In this document: piece after piece, positions 30,757 through 39,000 of the stretch
Position numbering within the stretch: the first letter of the stretch is position 1
How the letters are laid out: the number at the start of each line of letters is the position of its first letter
Virus record (IMG/VR): IMGVR_UViG_3300031576_000136
Span: 1-41,844 of that record
DNA from: a virus
DNA length: 41,844 bases
Strand: one strand, 5' to 3'
The notes under the pieces: model-generated
Seen by the model: only the letters and a program-made list of their open reading frames with translations
What the model was told of the DNA's origin: nothing
Database searches by the model: none
Position numbers and translations under genes: made by a program

Positions 30757-30935
30757 CAGACAACTTCGGCGAGATTCTTCACGTTTTAAAGGACGTAGCC
30801 GTGCAACACGATTTATTCAAGCGAGGCATTTTAAGTTTAGAAAATTTTTATGTATGGGCAACTGAATTGGATACGAAGATTGACAATCTGGTAAATAAGC
30901 ATTTAGAAGGCAGGGGCATAGGGGATGTCGCTTAG
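30753..30935 (+). CDS. Small hypothetical protein in lysis-like cluster
   Basis: A 60-residue soluble helical protein (MTDNFGEILHVLKDVAVQHD...). It overlaps its upstream neighbour by ATGA and the downstream start by 11 nt, so it is firmly part of the operon. No membrane segment, cysteine or catalytic motif is visible. Function unknown; anti-holin or chaperone roles would fit the place but are only guesses. Confidence 0.55.
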   Translation: MTDNFGEILHVLKDVAVQHDLFKRGILSLENFYVWATELDTKIDNLVNKHLEGRGIGDVA

Positions 30936-31182
30936 GGACTGGCTCATAAAAAAAGTGGTAATGGATTGGCTAAAAAAACAAAAGGAGACTCCAATGTTTA
31001 AATTACTTGAAGGCAAAAAGACGTACATCACGATGGCGATAATCGCTATTTTAGGCGCACTCGACGCATACAACGGGCATTGTGTGGCAACTTCGCTTTG
31101 TAAGGCGTTTGCCGTGCCGGGCTGGATATTCTCGATTCTTGCGGCGTTGGGTGTTTACACAAGGGCGATTGCTAAAAAATGA
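30925..31182 (+). CDS. Holin-like membrane protein with two possible starts
   Basis: The 85-residue version starts at 30925; a shorter 62-residue version starts at ATG 30994 with a much better AAAGGAG ribosome binding site. The sequence after the second start, MFKLLEGKKTYITMAIIAIL and GWIFSILAALGVYTRAIAK, has two membrane helices separated by a short loop containing two cysteines. 'LEGKKTYI' followed by two membrane helices is a familiar phage holin-type pattern. The longer form adds a basic amphipathic helix. It overlaps the metacaspase gene by ATGA, where a phage endolysin gene would normally stand. Confidence 0.6.
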   Translation: MSLRDWLIKKVVMDWLKKQKETPMFKLLEGKKTYITMAIIAILGALDAYNGHCVATSLCKAFAVPGWIFSILAALGVYTRAIAKK

Positions 31183-32042
31183 AGAAACTATATCTTGGCG
31201 TTGGAATTAATGCCTATGCACAGTCTCCGCTTCGGGGGTGCGTGAACGATATTCAAGACCTGTTTAAATTTTTAGTAGAGCAATACGCTTTCAAGCCCGG
31301 CGATAATATGCGGCTTTTGCTAAATGAACGTGCTACTACTCAGACTATTCGGGATCGCATGGATTGGATGCGAGACAAAGCGCAAAGGGATGATATCTGT
31401 GCATTTCAGGATTCAAGCCACGGAAGCCAAGTCCCAACAAGAAGCGACTCGGGGGAAGTGGACGGCATGGACGAGATCATCTGCCCGTATGATTTTAATT
31501 GGGATGGGAACTACATCACGGATAATGAGATAGGCCAGTGGGTAGTAGACATTCGCTCAAAAGGAGCCTTCCCGATTGTTATTATCGATGCCTGCCACAG
31601 CGGGACAATTACCAGAAACTTTGGGCTTCCCTTTGACATTCAGCCCATATTTTTTGAGCCAGTGGATTTGCCGGATGACCTGCGGATTAAATACGGATTC
31701 AAGATTTCAATCCCCTGGGGCGTGCGATACCTTGCGCCGCCGCTTGATATTATGGCGCGAATGACGGAAGGATTAAGACCGCGAAAATCAGAAAGCATTT
31801 ACGGCGCAGTTATTTCAGGCTGTCAGGACAACCAGACTTCCGCAGACGCATATATTGACGGACGATTTAACGGAGCCATGACGCGCTGCCTGATTGACAT
31901 TCTCGCAAATGATGTTGACAAAAAATTTACCTGGGGCGATTTAAACACATTGCTACAGCACAAAGTCAAAGCGAGAAACTTCTCTCAAATTCCGCAGGTC
32001 GTTTTTGAAGACGGCGAAGAAAATAGACTGCTTTTTAATTAG
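31179..32042 (+). CDS. Caspase-like (metacaspase, C14) protease in prophage lysis position
   Basis: A 287-residue protein with the caspase p20 fold landmarks: KLYLGVGINAY, RGCVNDIQDLFKFLVE, the catalytic His in DSSHGSQ (His81), and the catalytic Cys in VIIDACHSGT (Cys139). DEIICPYDFNWDG between them is the metacaspase-type loop. Metacaspases cleave after Arg or Lys, often Ca-dependent. No signal peptide or extra domain is visible, so it should act in the cytoplasm. It is translationally coupled to a holin-like gene and is last before a terminator. It could process virion or host proteins, aid lysis, or trigger cell death. Confidence 0.88.
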   Translation: MKKLYLGVGINAYAQSPLRGCVNDIQDLFKFLVEQYAFKPGDNMRLLLNERATTQTIRDRMDWMRDKAQRDDICAFQDSSHGSQVPTRSDSGEVDGMDEIICPYDFNWDGNYITDNEIGQWVVDIRSKGAFPIVIIDACHSGTITRNFGLPFDIQPIFFEPVDLPDDLRIKYGFKISIPWGVRYLAPPLDIMARMTEGLRPRKSESIYGAVISGCQDNQTSADAYIDGRFNGAMTRCLIDILANDVDKKFTWGDLNTLLQHKVKARNFSQIPQVVFEDGEENRLLFN

Positions 32043-32085
32043 GCCTTATACCACGTGCCGATAGGCGCGGTAAGGCACTGAAAGT

Positions 32086-32130
32086 AACCCCCTCTTGCGG
32101 AAAGGCTCCCGGGAGGGGGTTTACTATTTT
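32086..32130 (+). terminator. Strong intrinsic terminator ending the late operon
   Basis: AACCCCCTC (32086-32094) pairs with GAGGGGGTT (32113-32121) and is followed by TACTATTTT. It lies 44 nt after the metacaspase stop; a smaller GTGCC/GGCAC hairpin precedes it. It separates the late operon from the integrase region. Confidence 0.85.
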
Positions 32131-32288
32131 GACCTTTCTCTAGCTTTCCCTCTCTTTCTCTGTCCCCCAAGTTTTATAAAATATAATAAATATATATTAA
32201 ATTATGAATATTATGGGCCTCTCTATATACTCCGCATTCTGCACAAAATAGAATGTTCGGGTTAGCCTTTGATTGGGGGTGCGTCTGT
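32131..32288. other. AT-rich and pyrimidine-rich spacer upstream of integrase
   Basis: A pyrimidine tract (about 32131-32170) is followed by a very AT-rich stretch (32172-32210, TTATAAAATATAATAAAT and on) with several TATAAT-like boxes. No gene is visible. It probably contains the integrase promoter and may hold integrase or host-factor binding sites; no attachment core could be identified. Confidence 0.4.
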
Positions 32289-33146
32289 GTGAAGCCCGAA
32301 ATAAAAGAACGGTTCCTTTCCTATCTCACGAATGAACGCGGCTTGATCTTTACATCCGCCAATGCGTATGTAAAGCAAGTGGGCTATCTTTACACAGAGT
32401 CAGGCTCTGAAATCCTACGTCTTAAAAAATATCCCCTGGTTGCAAAGATCATTGTTGATCTAAAAACCTCCCGTAACTGGTCGGACCGTATGACGTACAA
32501 GGTCGCTTCAATGGTGACGGTGTTTTTTAATTGGGCGTTCAGAGAAGGCATCATAAAAGAAAGCCCGTTCCGCATGGGGCATGGTTTTAAAAAGGTCGAG
32601 ACAAAGCAGATTGATTTTTTCGATTGGGAAAGTGACGATTTTAAGAAGGTCATTTACAATCCGAATCTTTCTTTGAAGTGGCTTTGCATGATCCACGTTT
32701 TACGATCCTCCGGCATCAGGGTATCTGAATTGGTGAATCTTAAGCTCGAGGACGTGCAAGACCGCTGGCTGCGGATAAAGCAGGGCAAAGGCGGCCGTGA
32801 CCGCTTCGCGCCGGTGGATCAAGAAACCCGCAACTTACTGGATACCTATATCACCGGGATCAAGTTCTCCGGCTATTCGCTTCCGTGGCTTTTCCCGAAA
32901 GAGGATATGTCCGGGCCCACGACTTCGCACAACGTCCAGCGTGTCTTTTGCCGTATGTCGCACAAGCTCGGCGTTCACGTCCACGCCCATAAATTCCGTC
33001 ATTCTTTGGGAGGTCGCTTAATCGAAAAAGGCGCGGATGTTACGGTAGTCCGTGACATTTTGGGCCATAAAACGCTTTCCTCCACGTCGATTTATGTCCA
33101 CCACAAAAAAGACAAATTGTTAGAGCAATTCGACAAGTGCCTTTGA
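32289..33146 (+). CDS. int: Tyrosine recombinase (phage integrase)
   Basis: All catalytic residues of the tyrosine recombinase family can be placed (numbered from the alternative ATG at 32253): Arg156 in SSGIRVSEL, a Lys near 180 in GKGGRDR, HKFRH (His246, Arg249), LGHKT (His271) and Tyr281 in SIYVHH. A SAM-like N-terminal core-binding domain is present. GTG at 32289 is preferred because GGGGGTG lies at proper distance, but ATG 32253 cannot be excluded. It integrates and, with a directionality factor, excises the prophage. The neighbouring tRNA-Asp may be related to its attachment site. Confidence 0.92.
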   Translation: MKPEIKERFLSYLTNERGLIFTSANAYVKQVGYLYTESGSEILRLKKYPLVAKIIVDLKTSRNWSDRMTYKVASMVTVFFNWAFREGIIKESPFRMGHGFKKVETKQIDFFDWESDDFKKVIYNPNLSLKWLCMIHVLRSSGIRVSELVNLKLEDVQDRWLRIKQGKGGRDRFAPVDQETRNLLDTYITGIKFSGYSLPWLFPKEDMSGPTTSHNVQRVFCRMSHKLGVHVHAHKFRHSLGGRLIEKGADVTVVRDILGHKTLSSTSIYVHHKKDKLLEQFDKCL

Positions 33147-33177
33147 AAGCCTTGATAAATAAGGAAAAAATAGGGTA

Positions 33178-33207
33178 TTGACAACTAAGGGTGTGTGGGT
33201 GTAGCAT
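33178..33207 (+). promoter_or_regulatory. Promoter of the ribbon-helix-helix gene
   Basis: TTGACA (33178-33183), 18-nt spacer, TAGCAT (33202-33207). The ATG at 33218 is only 11 nt past the -10, so the transcript would be leaderless or nearly so. No Shine-Dalgarno is present, which supports this. Confidence 0.55.
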
Positions 33208-33217
33208 ATTATCAGAT

Positions 33218-33367
33218 ATGAAAAGCGTAAGGTTTTCGGTTGATCCAATTGTTTACAGAATGATAAAGCTTGAGGCGTTGAATCGTGACATAACGCTAAA
33301 GGCTTTTGTTTTGGCGGCCGTAAATCATTACGCAAAATGTTCTTTACAAAAAAAGAAGAAGAGGTAA
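33218..33367 (+). CDS. Small ribbon-helix-helix (CopG/Arc-like) DNA-binding protein
   Basis: A 49-residue protein: MKSVRFSVDPIVYRMIKLEA, then LNRDITLKAFVLAAVNHYAK and a Lys/Arg tail. The pattern is a beta strand (VRFSVDP), a helix, a turn, and a second helix, typical of ribbon-helix-helix repressors that bind as dimers. Next to an integrase such proteins may act as repressor, excision factor or att-site architecture protein. It is read from a nearly leaderless transcript. It may belong to the phage or be the first host gene after it; proximity to int favours the phage. Confidence 0.6.
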   Translation: MKSVRFSVDPIVYRMIKLEALNRDITLKAFVLAAVNHYAKCSLQKKKKR

Positions 33368-33560
33368 ACTAGGGCATTATGAAACGGCTCACTCGGAAAG
33401 TAGCTGAAAAAAATCACACATTGGAAATCAAATCCTGCTCCGGGCACGGGGTGTCGATAGTTCCTTTCTGGTGTGTGGCCCGCTTTTTCCGACGGGTAGC
33501 CGGGCATTCCGTGCCCAAATTTACCTCAAATATGGGTCTTTCGCTTACCTCAACACGCAC

Positions 33561-33637
33561 GCCCCGGTAGCTCAATTGGTTAGAGTACCAGATTGTCGAT
33601 CTGGGTGTTGCGGGTTCAAGTCCCGTCCGGGGCGCCA
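33561..33637 (+). tRNA. tRNA-Asp (anticodon GTC)
   Basis: Full cloverleaf with acceptor GCCCCGG/CCGGGGC, D arm around AATTGGTTA, anticodon stem CCAGA/TCTGG with loop TTGTCGA (anticodon GTC at 33595-33597), T arm GCGGG/CCCGT with TTCAAGT, discriminator G and encoded CCA (33635-33637). The gene is intact. The 190 nt before it (33368-33560) hold no supported gene; the run after it to 33814 is also empty apart from small hairpins. Confidence 0.98.
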
Positions 33638-33814
33638 TTCTTTTTGAAATCGTTTAAGTTCAGATCTCCCGCAGTCAAGTATTGTGCCCCGTGATTCGCC
33701 CCGCGATTGAGATGTAACCTGTTGCAATGAATGATGTTAAAGTGTGATTCGATAATTTTTGGAGAAACGCAGCAGTTTCTAACTCCTTCTAAAAAGACAG
33801 GGCATTTTGAATAA

Positions 33815-36076
33815 ATGACAACCCTCTGTTATATTTTGAGTAACCACTGCTTGGCGGGGATGATACGGGTAAATCCTGATCTTTTTTTCAAGGTGTATTA
33901 CGAGCCTATTTGCGAGCGGCTGCAACCGAAAGATATTATGCTGAACCGAGAAAAAACAGGGCGGAAACAAAAAACACTGGCAAAAGCGACCCGCAAATTA
34001 TCGGATTACGTCACTATTAAAGAAAGTCTCTCCCCAACACAGACACAACCTCCCCGGACTATGTTTAGGTCAGTAACAATTTTGATTCTGGCAATCGTTA
34101 TGTCAGCAGGATATCTATTTTTGTCGGGCCAGGATCAGGCGTTCGCGCAGCCGCAAGGCGCGCAGGGCGCTGGGGATCCGGAAATCAAAAAATTGGGAGA
34201 GGCGATCACTCAACTTCACGAGGAGCGTCAAAAACTTTTGGGAGCGTGGCCGGGTACCGCCCCCAACCCAAAACGACGCGAAGAATTAAGGGCGAAATTA
34301 AATGAAAATGGTGCGGCGCTTAAAGCAAAACTCGATACTTTGTTGACTATGCTTTATGAGAAAAAACAAGCGTGTGAGAAAGCTGTCCAGGAGTCTGCGA
34401 ATCAGCGTGAGGAGTTAACCAAACAGTATCAACAGCAGTTAGTAGATTTAAAAACAAGGGCGGCGACGTTAAATGTTCAACTGAGAGACCCGAAATTAAC
34501 GCTAAAGGAAAAACAAAAAATTCTTGATGAGATAAAGAACATGCCGGCAAAATGGGACCAGTTAACTAAAGAAAAGCAAAAAAAAGAACAAGAAATCAAA
34601 GTGCAACTGGAAAAAGACCAGGAAGCTTTAAAAAAGGATCTAAGTTGCCAGAAACTTTTGACGCAATATACGAAGTACCTCGTCTATTATAAAAGCGTAT
34701 TTATAACCGTATGGACACCAAAACCTCCTGAGAAAATGACCAAAAAAGAAGAAGAACCCCTATACTTCACCTCTTATACACCTTCGCCTGAGAGCGACGG
34801 AGGGTGCAGTACGAAAAATCCCTGTCCCACGGGCCAGTGCTGCGTGTTTAAGGGCGGGAAATATGAATGCATCGCGCTTGAATGTACCGCATCGATCTCA
34901 GGCACAGGGGACATCAAGCTCAAAGTTGACGACAAGACCCTCCGGCCGTTCTTGGCAGAAAAAGGAGGATCCTCGCAGTCTGTGGAAATTCCGCCAGAAC
35001 TGCTTACCGCCGCATGTAAGTATGGCAATAGCCAAGCTTCCTCCGCAAGTTCAACGTCTGCAAGCCCGGACGAGCCGCCGAGTTCACTGACAAGTTCAAT
35101 GAACATAAGCCAGATCGACCCTACGGAATTAACTTATTCGATCCCAGGAGAATCGAGCTATGCAAGTCAATGCAAAGATGCTTATGTGCAAATCAATTGT
35201 AATTGCCCGCCAAGTGATCCGATCCCCGCGAGCTCAGGCACAACAATGCCACCTAAGGATTGCCCCTTAAAGACTCAAGTGGAAATCAAATGCCCCTGCT
35301 GTGAAGAGTTGGGGTATGTTGACCCGACAGACCCTGATGTAGAAAGGAAACTGAACGAAAAGTGCCGGTTGGATAGTTCTTCCAGCGAAAGTGATCCAAT
35401 CCCCGGAGGATGCTACAGGAAAGTGACAATTAATCTTAAAGATACGCCCCTGAACGGCGAAGGCCAACTGGAGTGCCTTGAATGCGCAAAAAGGGAGTAT
35501 GAATGCTGCGACTACAAGACAGGGCCGATCACGGCGGCTAAGTCCACGGATGAGATTGAATATAAAATTGAAACAATGGCCAATGCGGTGCGTGCGCAGG
35601 GGAGCAGCGGTCTAAGAGGACAGGCTTGCCTGGGCGGGTGTTATGAAAAGAAGGATGACAAGTGCGGTTGGTACTGCCCTAAAGGGACAACGACCGTCGG
35701 TCCCGCACTTTATCAGAGGGATTTGGATACACGCTATTGCTGTGCGTGTCTTGGACTTAACACAAAGTGCCAGTCGGACAAGGGGCTGAAAGAATGTTCA
35801 ACCGCGCAACAGAGTAATGACTTGCAGGATATGGGATGTGAATGCGTAGACAAGAATCTATATTGCACCGACCGGCCATTGAATAGTATTGCAGGATATG
35901 AACAACACGTCCCGGTTGTTTCAGGCAACATGGTTGTTCGAAAGGGATTTGAACCCGGGAAAGGTATCTGTGCCTGTGGGCTTTGCGACACAACGGTTTG
36001 TGGCACGCGCCTTTTAAGCAGCACGTTTAATAAACAGCAGTGCCATCCGATTATTAGGGCAGAGGCAAGGGAATGA
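33815..36076 (+). CDS. Host cysteine-rich secreted protein (753 aa)
   Basis: A large secreted protein of unknown family. A signal/anchor segment (FRSVTILILAIVMSAGYLFL, ending AFAQ) occurs at residues about 83-113, preceded by an 82-residue extension; ATG at 34061 may be the true start, though neither has a clear ribosome binding site. Residues 120-300 are coiled coil, and 325-750 are Cys-rich with many CC, CxC and CxxC motifs (GQCCVF, CPCCEE, YCCACLG), indicating a disulphide-rich extracellular domain. It overlaps the 1776-aa gene by ATGA, so the two products are made together and probably act as a pair at the cell surface. Confidence 0.75.
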   Translation: MTTLCYILSNHCLAGMIRVNPDLFFKVYYEPICERLQPKDIMLNREKTGRKQKTLAKATRKLSDYVTIKESLSPTQTQPPRTMFRSVTILILAIVMSAGYLFLSGQDQAFAQPQGAQGAGDPEIKKLGEAITQLHEERQKLLGAWPGTAPNPKRREELRAKLNENGAALKAKLDTLLTMLYEKKQACEKAVQESANQREELTKQYQQQLVDLKTRAATLNVQLRDPKLTLKEKQKILDEIKNMPAKWDQLTKEKQKKEQEIKVQLEKDQEALKKDLSCQKLLTQYTKYLVYYKSVFITVWTPKPPEKMTKKEEEPLYFTSYTPSPESDGGCSTKNPCPTGQCCVFKGGKYECIALECTASISGTGDIKLKVDDKTLRPFLAEKGGSSQSVEIPPELLTAACKYGNSQASSASSTSASPDEPPSSLTSSMNISQIDPTELTYSIPGESSYASQCKDAYVQINCNCPPSDPIPASSGTTMPPKDCPLKTQVEIKCPCCEELGYVDPTDPDVERKLNEKCRLDSSSSESDPIPGGCYRKVTINLKDTPLNGEGQLECLECAKREYECCDYKTGPITAAKSTDEIEYKIETMANAVRAQGSSGLRGQACLGGCYEKKDDKCGWYCPKGTTTVGPALYQRDLDTRYCCACLGLNTKCQSDKGLKECSTAQQSNDLQDMGCECVDKNLYCTDRPLNSIAGYEQHVPVVSGNMVVRKGFEPGKGICACGLCDTTVCGTRLLSSTFNKQQCHPIIRAEARE

Positions 36077-39000
36077 AAAAGATGAAAAGCGGTAAAAAAA
36101 TGGAGCCACGCGAGCTTTCCCGCGGTACCTTACTTGTCGGCGGAATCCGCCGAAGCAAACAACCCTCCTTCGCCAAGGCTACGGAGGGTCCGTCCTTCGC
36201 ATTCGCCCCCGGGCAAGCCCGGGGTCTTCTGCGTAGGCGGATAATGGCGGTGATTTTAGCGCTCGCGCTGGCCGTTCAGCCCGCGGCTCCCGGGATCCTT
36301 TATGCCGATATAATCAAATCCCAGGAAATATCGCCCAAAAAGGATAAAACATCTGCTGAAGGTCTGCCGTCTGAAACTCCAGCGCCTTCGCCCCTCGATT
36401 TAATTTTTAAACCTCAAAGCCCGGTTTCGTCCACCGCTAGTAGGGAGGTCAATAAACTTGAGCTCATTTTCTTGCCCGGCGGTTCTGTAGCGAATTTCCT
36501 CAAAAAAGACAGCCCCGGCACGCCGCTTATCTCCACGAGACAGAAACTTCCTCAAATATGCAGCGCCGTCTTAGAACCTTTTTGTTGTTTGGTAAAGGTG
36601 ATTACGCTAACTTCTGTTTGCACTCCCCCCGCAGCGCCTAGTGTTTATGATGATAAAGTCAATAAATTAATTCATGAACTATTAGAGATTCACGGTAAGT
36701 TTTTATCGGGTGAGATTGATGATTATAAGTTCGAAGAACAGGTCGCCAAATTAGAATGGAAAATCAAAAACTGGGAAAAACATCGGGGAGATATATTGAG
36801 TCCGGAAACCAAAGCAACATTAGCCATGTTGCGTCAATCGCTTGTTGCCACTCGTTGGAATGCCATTATGAGCAAAAGAGTTCCCTATGGTGCAACCTAT
36901 ACTCCAGAACAATTGGGAATTACCACTCTGCCTCCGGGGACGAAAATGGAATTCGGTTTAGCCGAAGCGGGGGGAAAGAAATATGACGGTTTTTGGTACC
37001 TTATTCCCGGAAAAGCCCCTGCATTTAAAAGCCATGATGGAAAATTACAGATTGAAAAAGTTAAAGGTCCGGATGGAAAGCTTTTGTTTACGCGTCAAAT
37101 TCTTAAGTCATCCCCTTCTTCGCCACCCGAAATTACAATTATCATGCCGGATGGCAGTTCGCGTAAATTTGTGAATCCCCACGTCATGGAACTTAGGGAT
37201 AAAAATGGAACTTTAAAGGGGTATCAGGTTTCGCCAGAATCCATGCAGAAACTTGAAGAGACGCAGCGCAAAAATCGAAGAGCAAGCGAAAAGTTTAACG
37301 GTGTCCTTCTGCAATATGGATTGTCAAAAAAGCCGGAGGACAAAGCAAAGATAGATCAAGCAAGGTCTGAAGCGGAGAAAACTCAAAAGGAAGCTGATGA
37401 AGAACAAAAAAAGCTTGTTAGTGAAATTGCTAACAGTTTGGTGAATGGTGTGCCATCTCTGAAAAATCTTGACCCTGCAACTTTGATGAACTTTCTTAAT
37501 CAATGGGTAGAAGATGGTAATCCTAAAGACACCCGTCAGCCTTCAAGAAATATGCAATTAAATATTGAAACAAACGGAAAAATTCAAGCTTTCGATCAAT
37601 TTTACACAGGGTCGAGAATAGGGCGCGCAGGTGACCCAGTTCGTGCAGATCGGAGTTACAGACTTTCACCGGGTACAGCTTCAAATGGAAAACAGGCTTT
37701 GATTGTTTATCAGCCCATCATGGTGGCAACTAACGGTATGGATAAAGGGAAACGAATTTCACGAGGAGACATGCCGCTTGCGGGCGCCTCAGATGGAGAT
37801 GAATTTAAACGTCACATAGAATACATTGGAAATAACGAACGATTGTATTGGGATGAAGAAGAAGAATATATCCCCGCCAGCAAGTGGAATCCTTTTTCGT
37901 CCTCATCGACAAAAATTCATACGACTCTCAGATATCAAAGGTGGAATCCAAAAACCGGGCGATGGGAAGATGATCCTAATAAACCCGCGGAACGTAAACC
38001 GGAAAGAACAGTTGATCATGAAGGAAGTTCCGAGGCCTCAAAATGGCTGCGTGCTGCCGGCGATGCACCCGGCATTAAACAGCTTCATGAATATGCATTG
38101 GGCCCATTGGGAAGTAAAGCACGATTAATGTTTCCTGGAACCGCTAATTTGATTTGCGGAGAAGTGAAGTCCGATGAATTGGTGAGTGGCGCTCACTTAA
38201 TCATGGCGGATATTTATGAATTTAGGGATGAGTGGTATTCTGCCATGAATTCTAAGGATCCAAACAGAATTGCTGAGGCGAGGAAGGCCGCTTTGGAATA
38301 TATAAAACAATTAAGAAGTCGGGAAGGCAAAACGGATAAAAAACTGGAACGAAATTTTTGGAAACTGATCGCTTTGGAAGAAATGATTCGCATTGAACGC
38401 GGCAGAAAATGGAAGGCGGGGATGGCCGGCGCCGGGTGGACAAAAGAGCAAGAAGAAGAGATGAAAAAAAGAATGGGGGAAAAGGAATTTTATGACTACC
38501 TAAGGAAAGTGCAACAGGAGACGGAGATTAAGGATGTCACGGATGAAGAACTGGTAAATTTTATTCTTGAAGGTGATATACGAGGCAGTACGATGGTGGC
38601 TGACTATGCAGAGATGAAAGGAGGAGGTTTTTGTTTAGAAACTCTTGTCGTTGTTACAAAAGCCGGCGAGGTGGTCATTGATAATCTTCCGACCCTTGTT
38701 CTTTTTCATGCATTTGGCGCTTTGGGTCAATCTATGTCAGCTGCTCGATGTCCGGCAATAGCTATACCTGGCACTGCGCTCGCTTCAACAAATACCGTAT
38801 TAGGTTTTTATTTTATGACTTCCTTTGGAGCAGAAGGGGCCCAGGCTTTTAACGACGCTATGCGAGCCTATGCCAGAGGTGATAAGACAAAATATCTCGA
38901 CAAATTGGGTGAATTAGCAGGGAGTGCCGCGCTTATGGGTGGAATGCTTCTACCGAAAGGAGGAAAACATATATTGGAACGTTTTAAAGATTTCGAAACA

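Noticed and set aside
33379-33570. Rightward 63-codon frame upstream of the tRNA
   Set aside because: It runs into the tRNA gene, has no ribosome binding site, and its composition is not protein-like.
33414-33638. Minus-strand 74-codon frame starting MAPRTGLEPATPRST
   Set aside because: This is the classic false protein read antisense through a tRNA gene; the tRNA-Asp explains the sequence.
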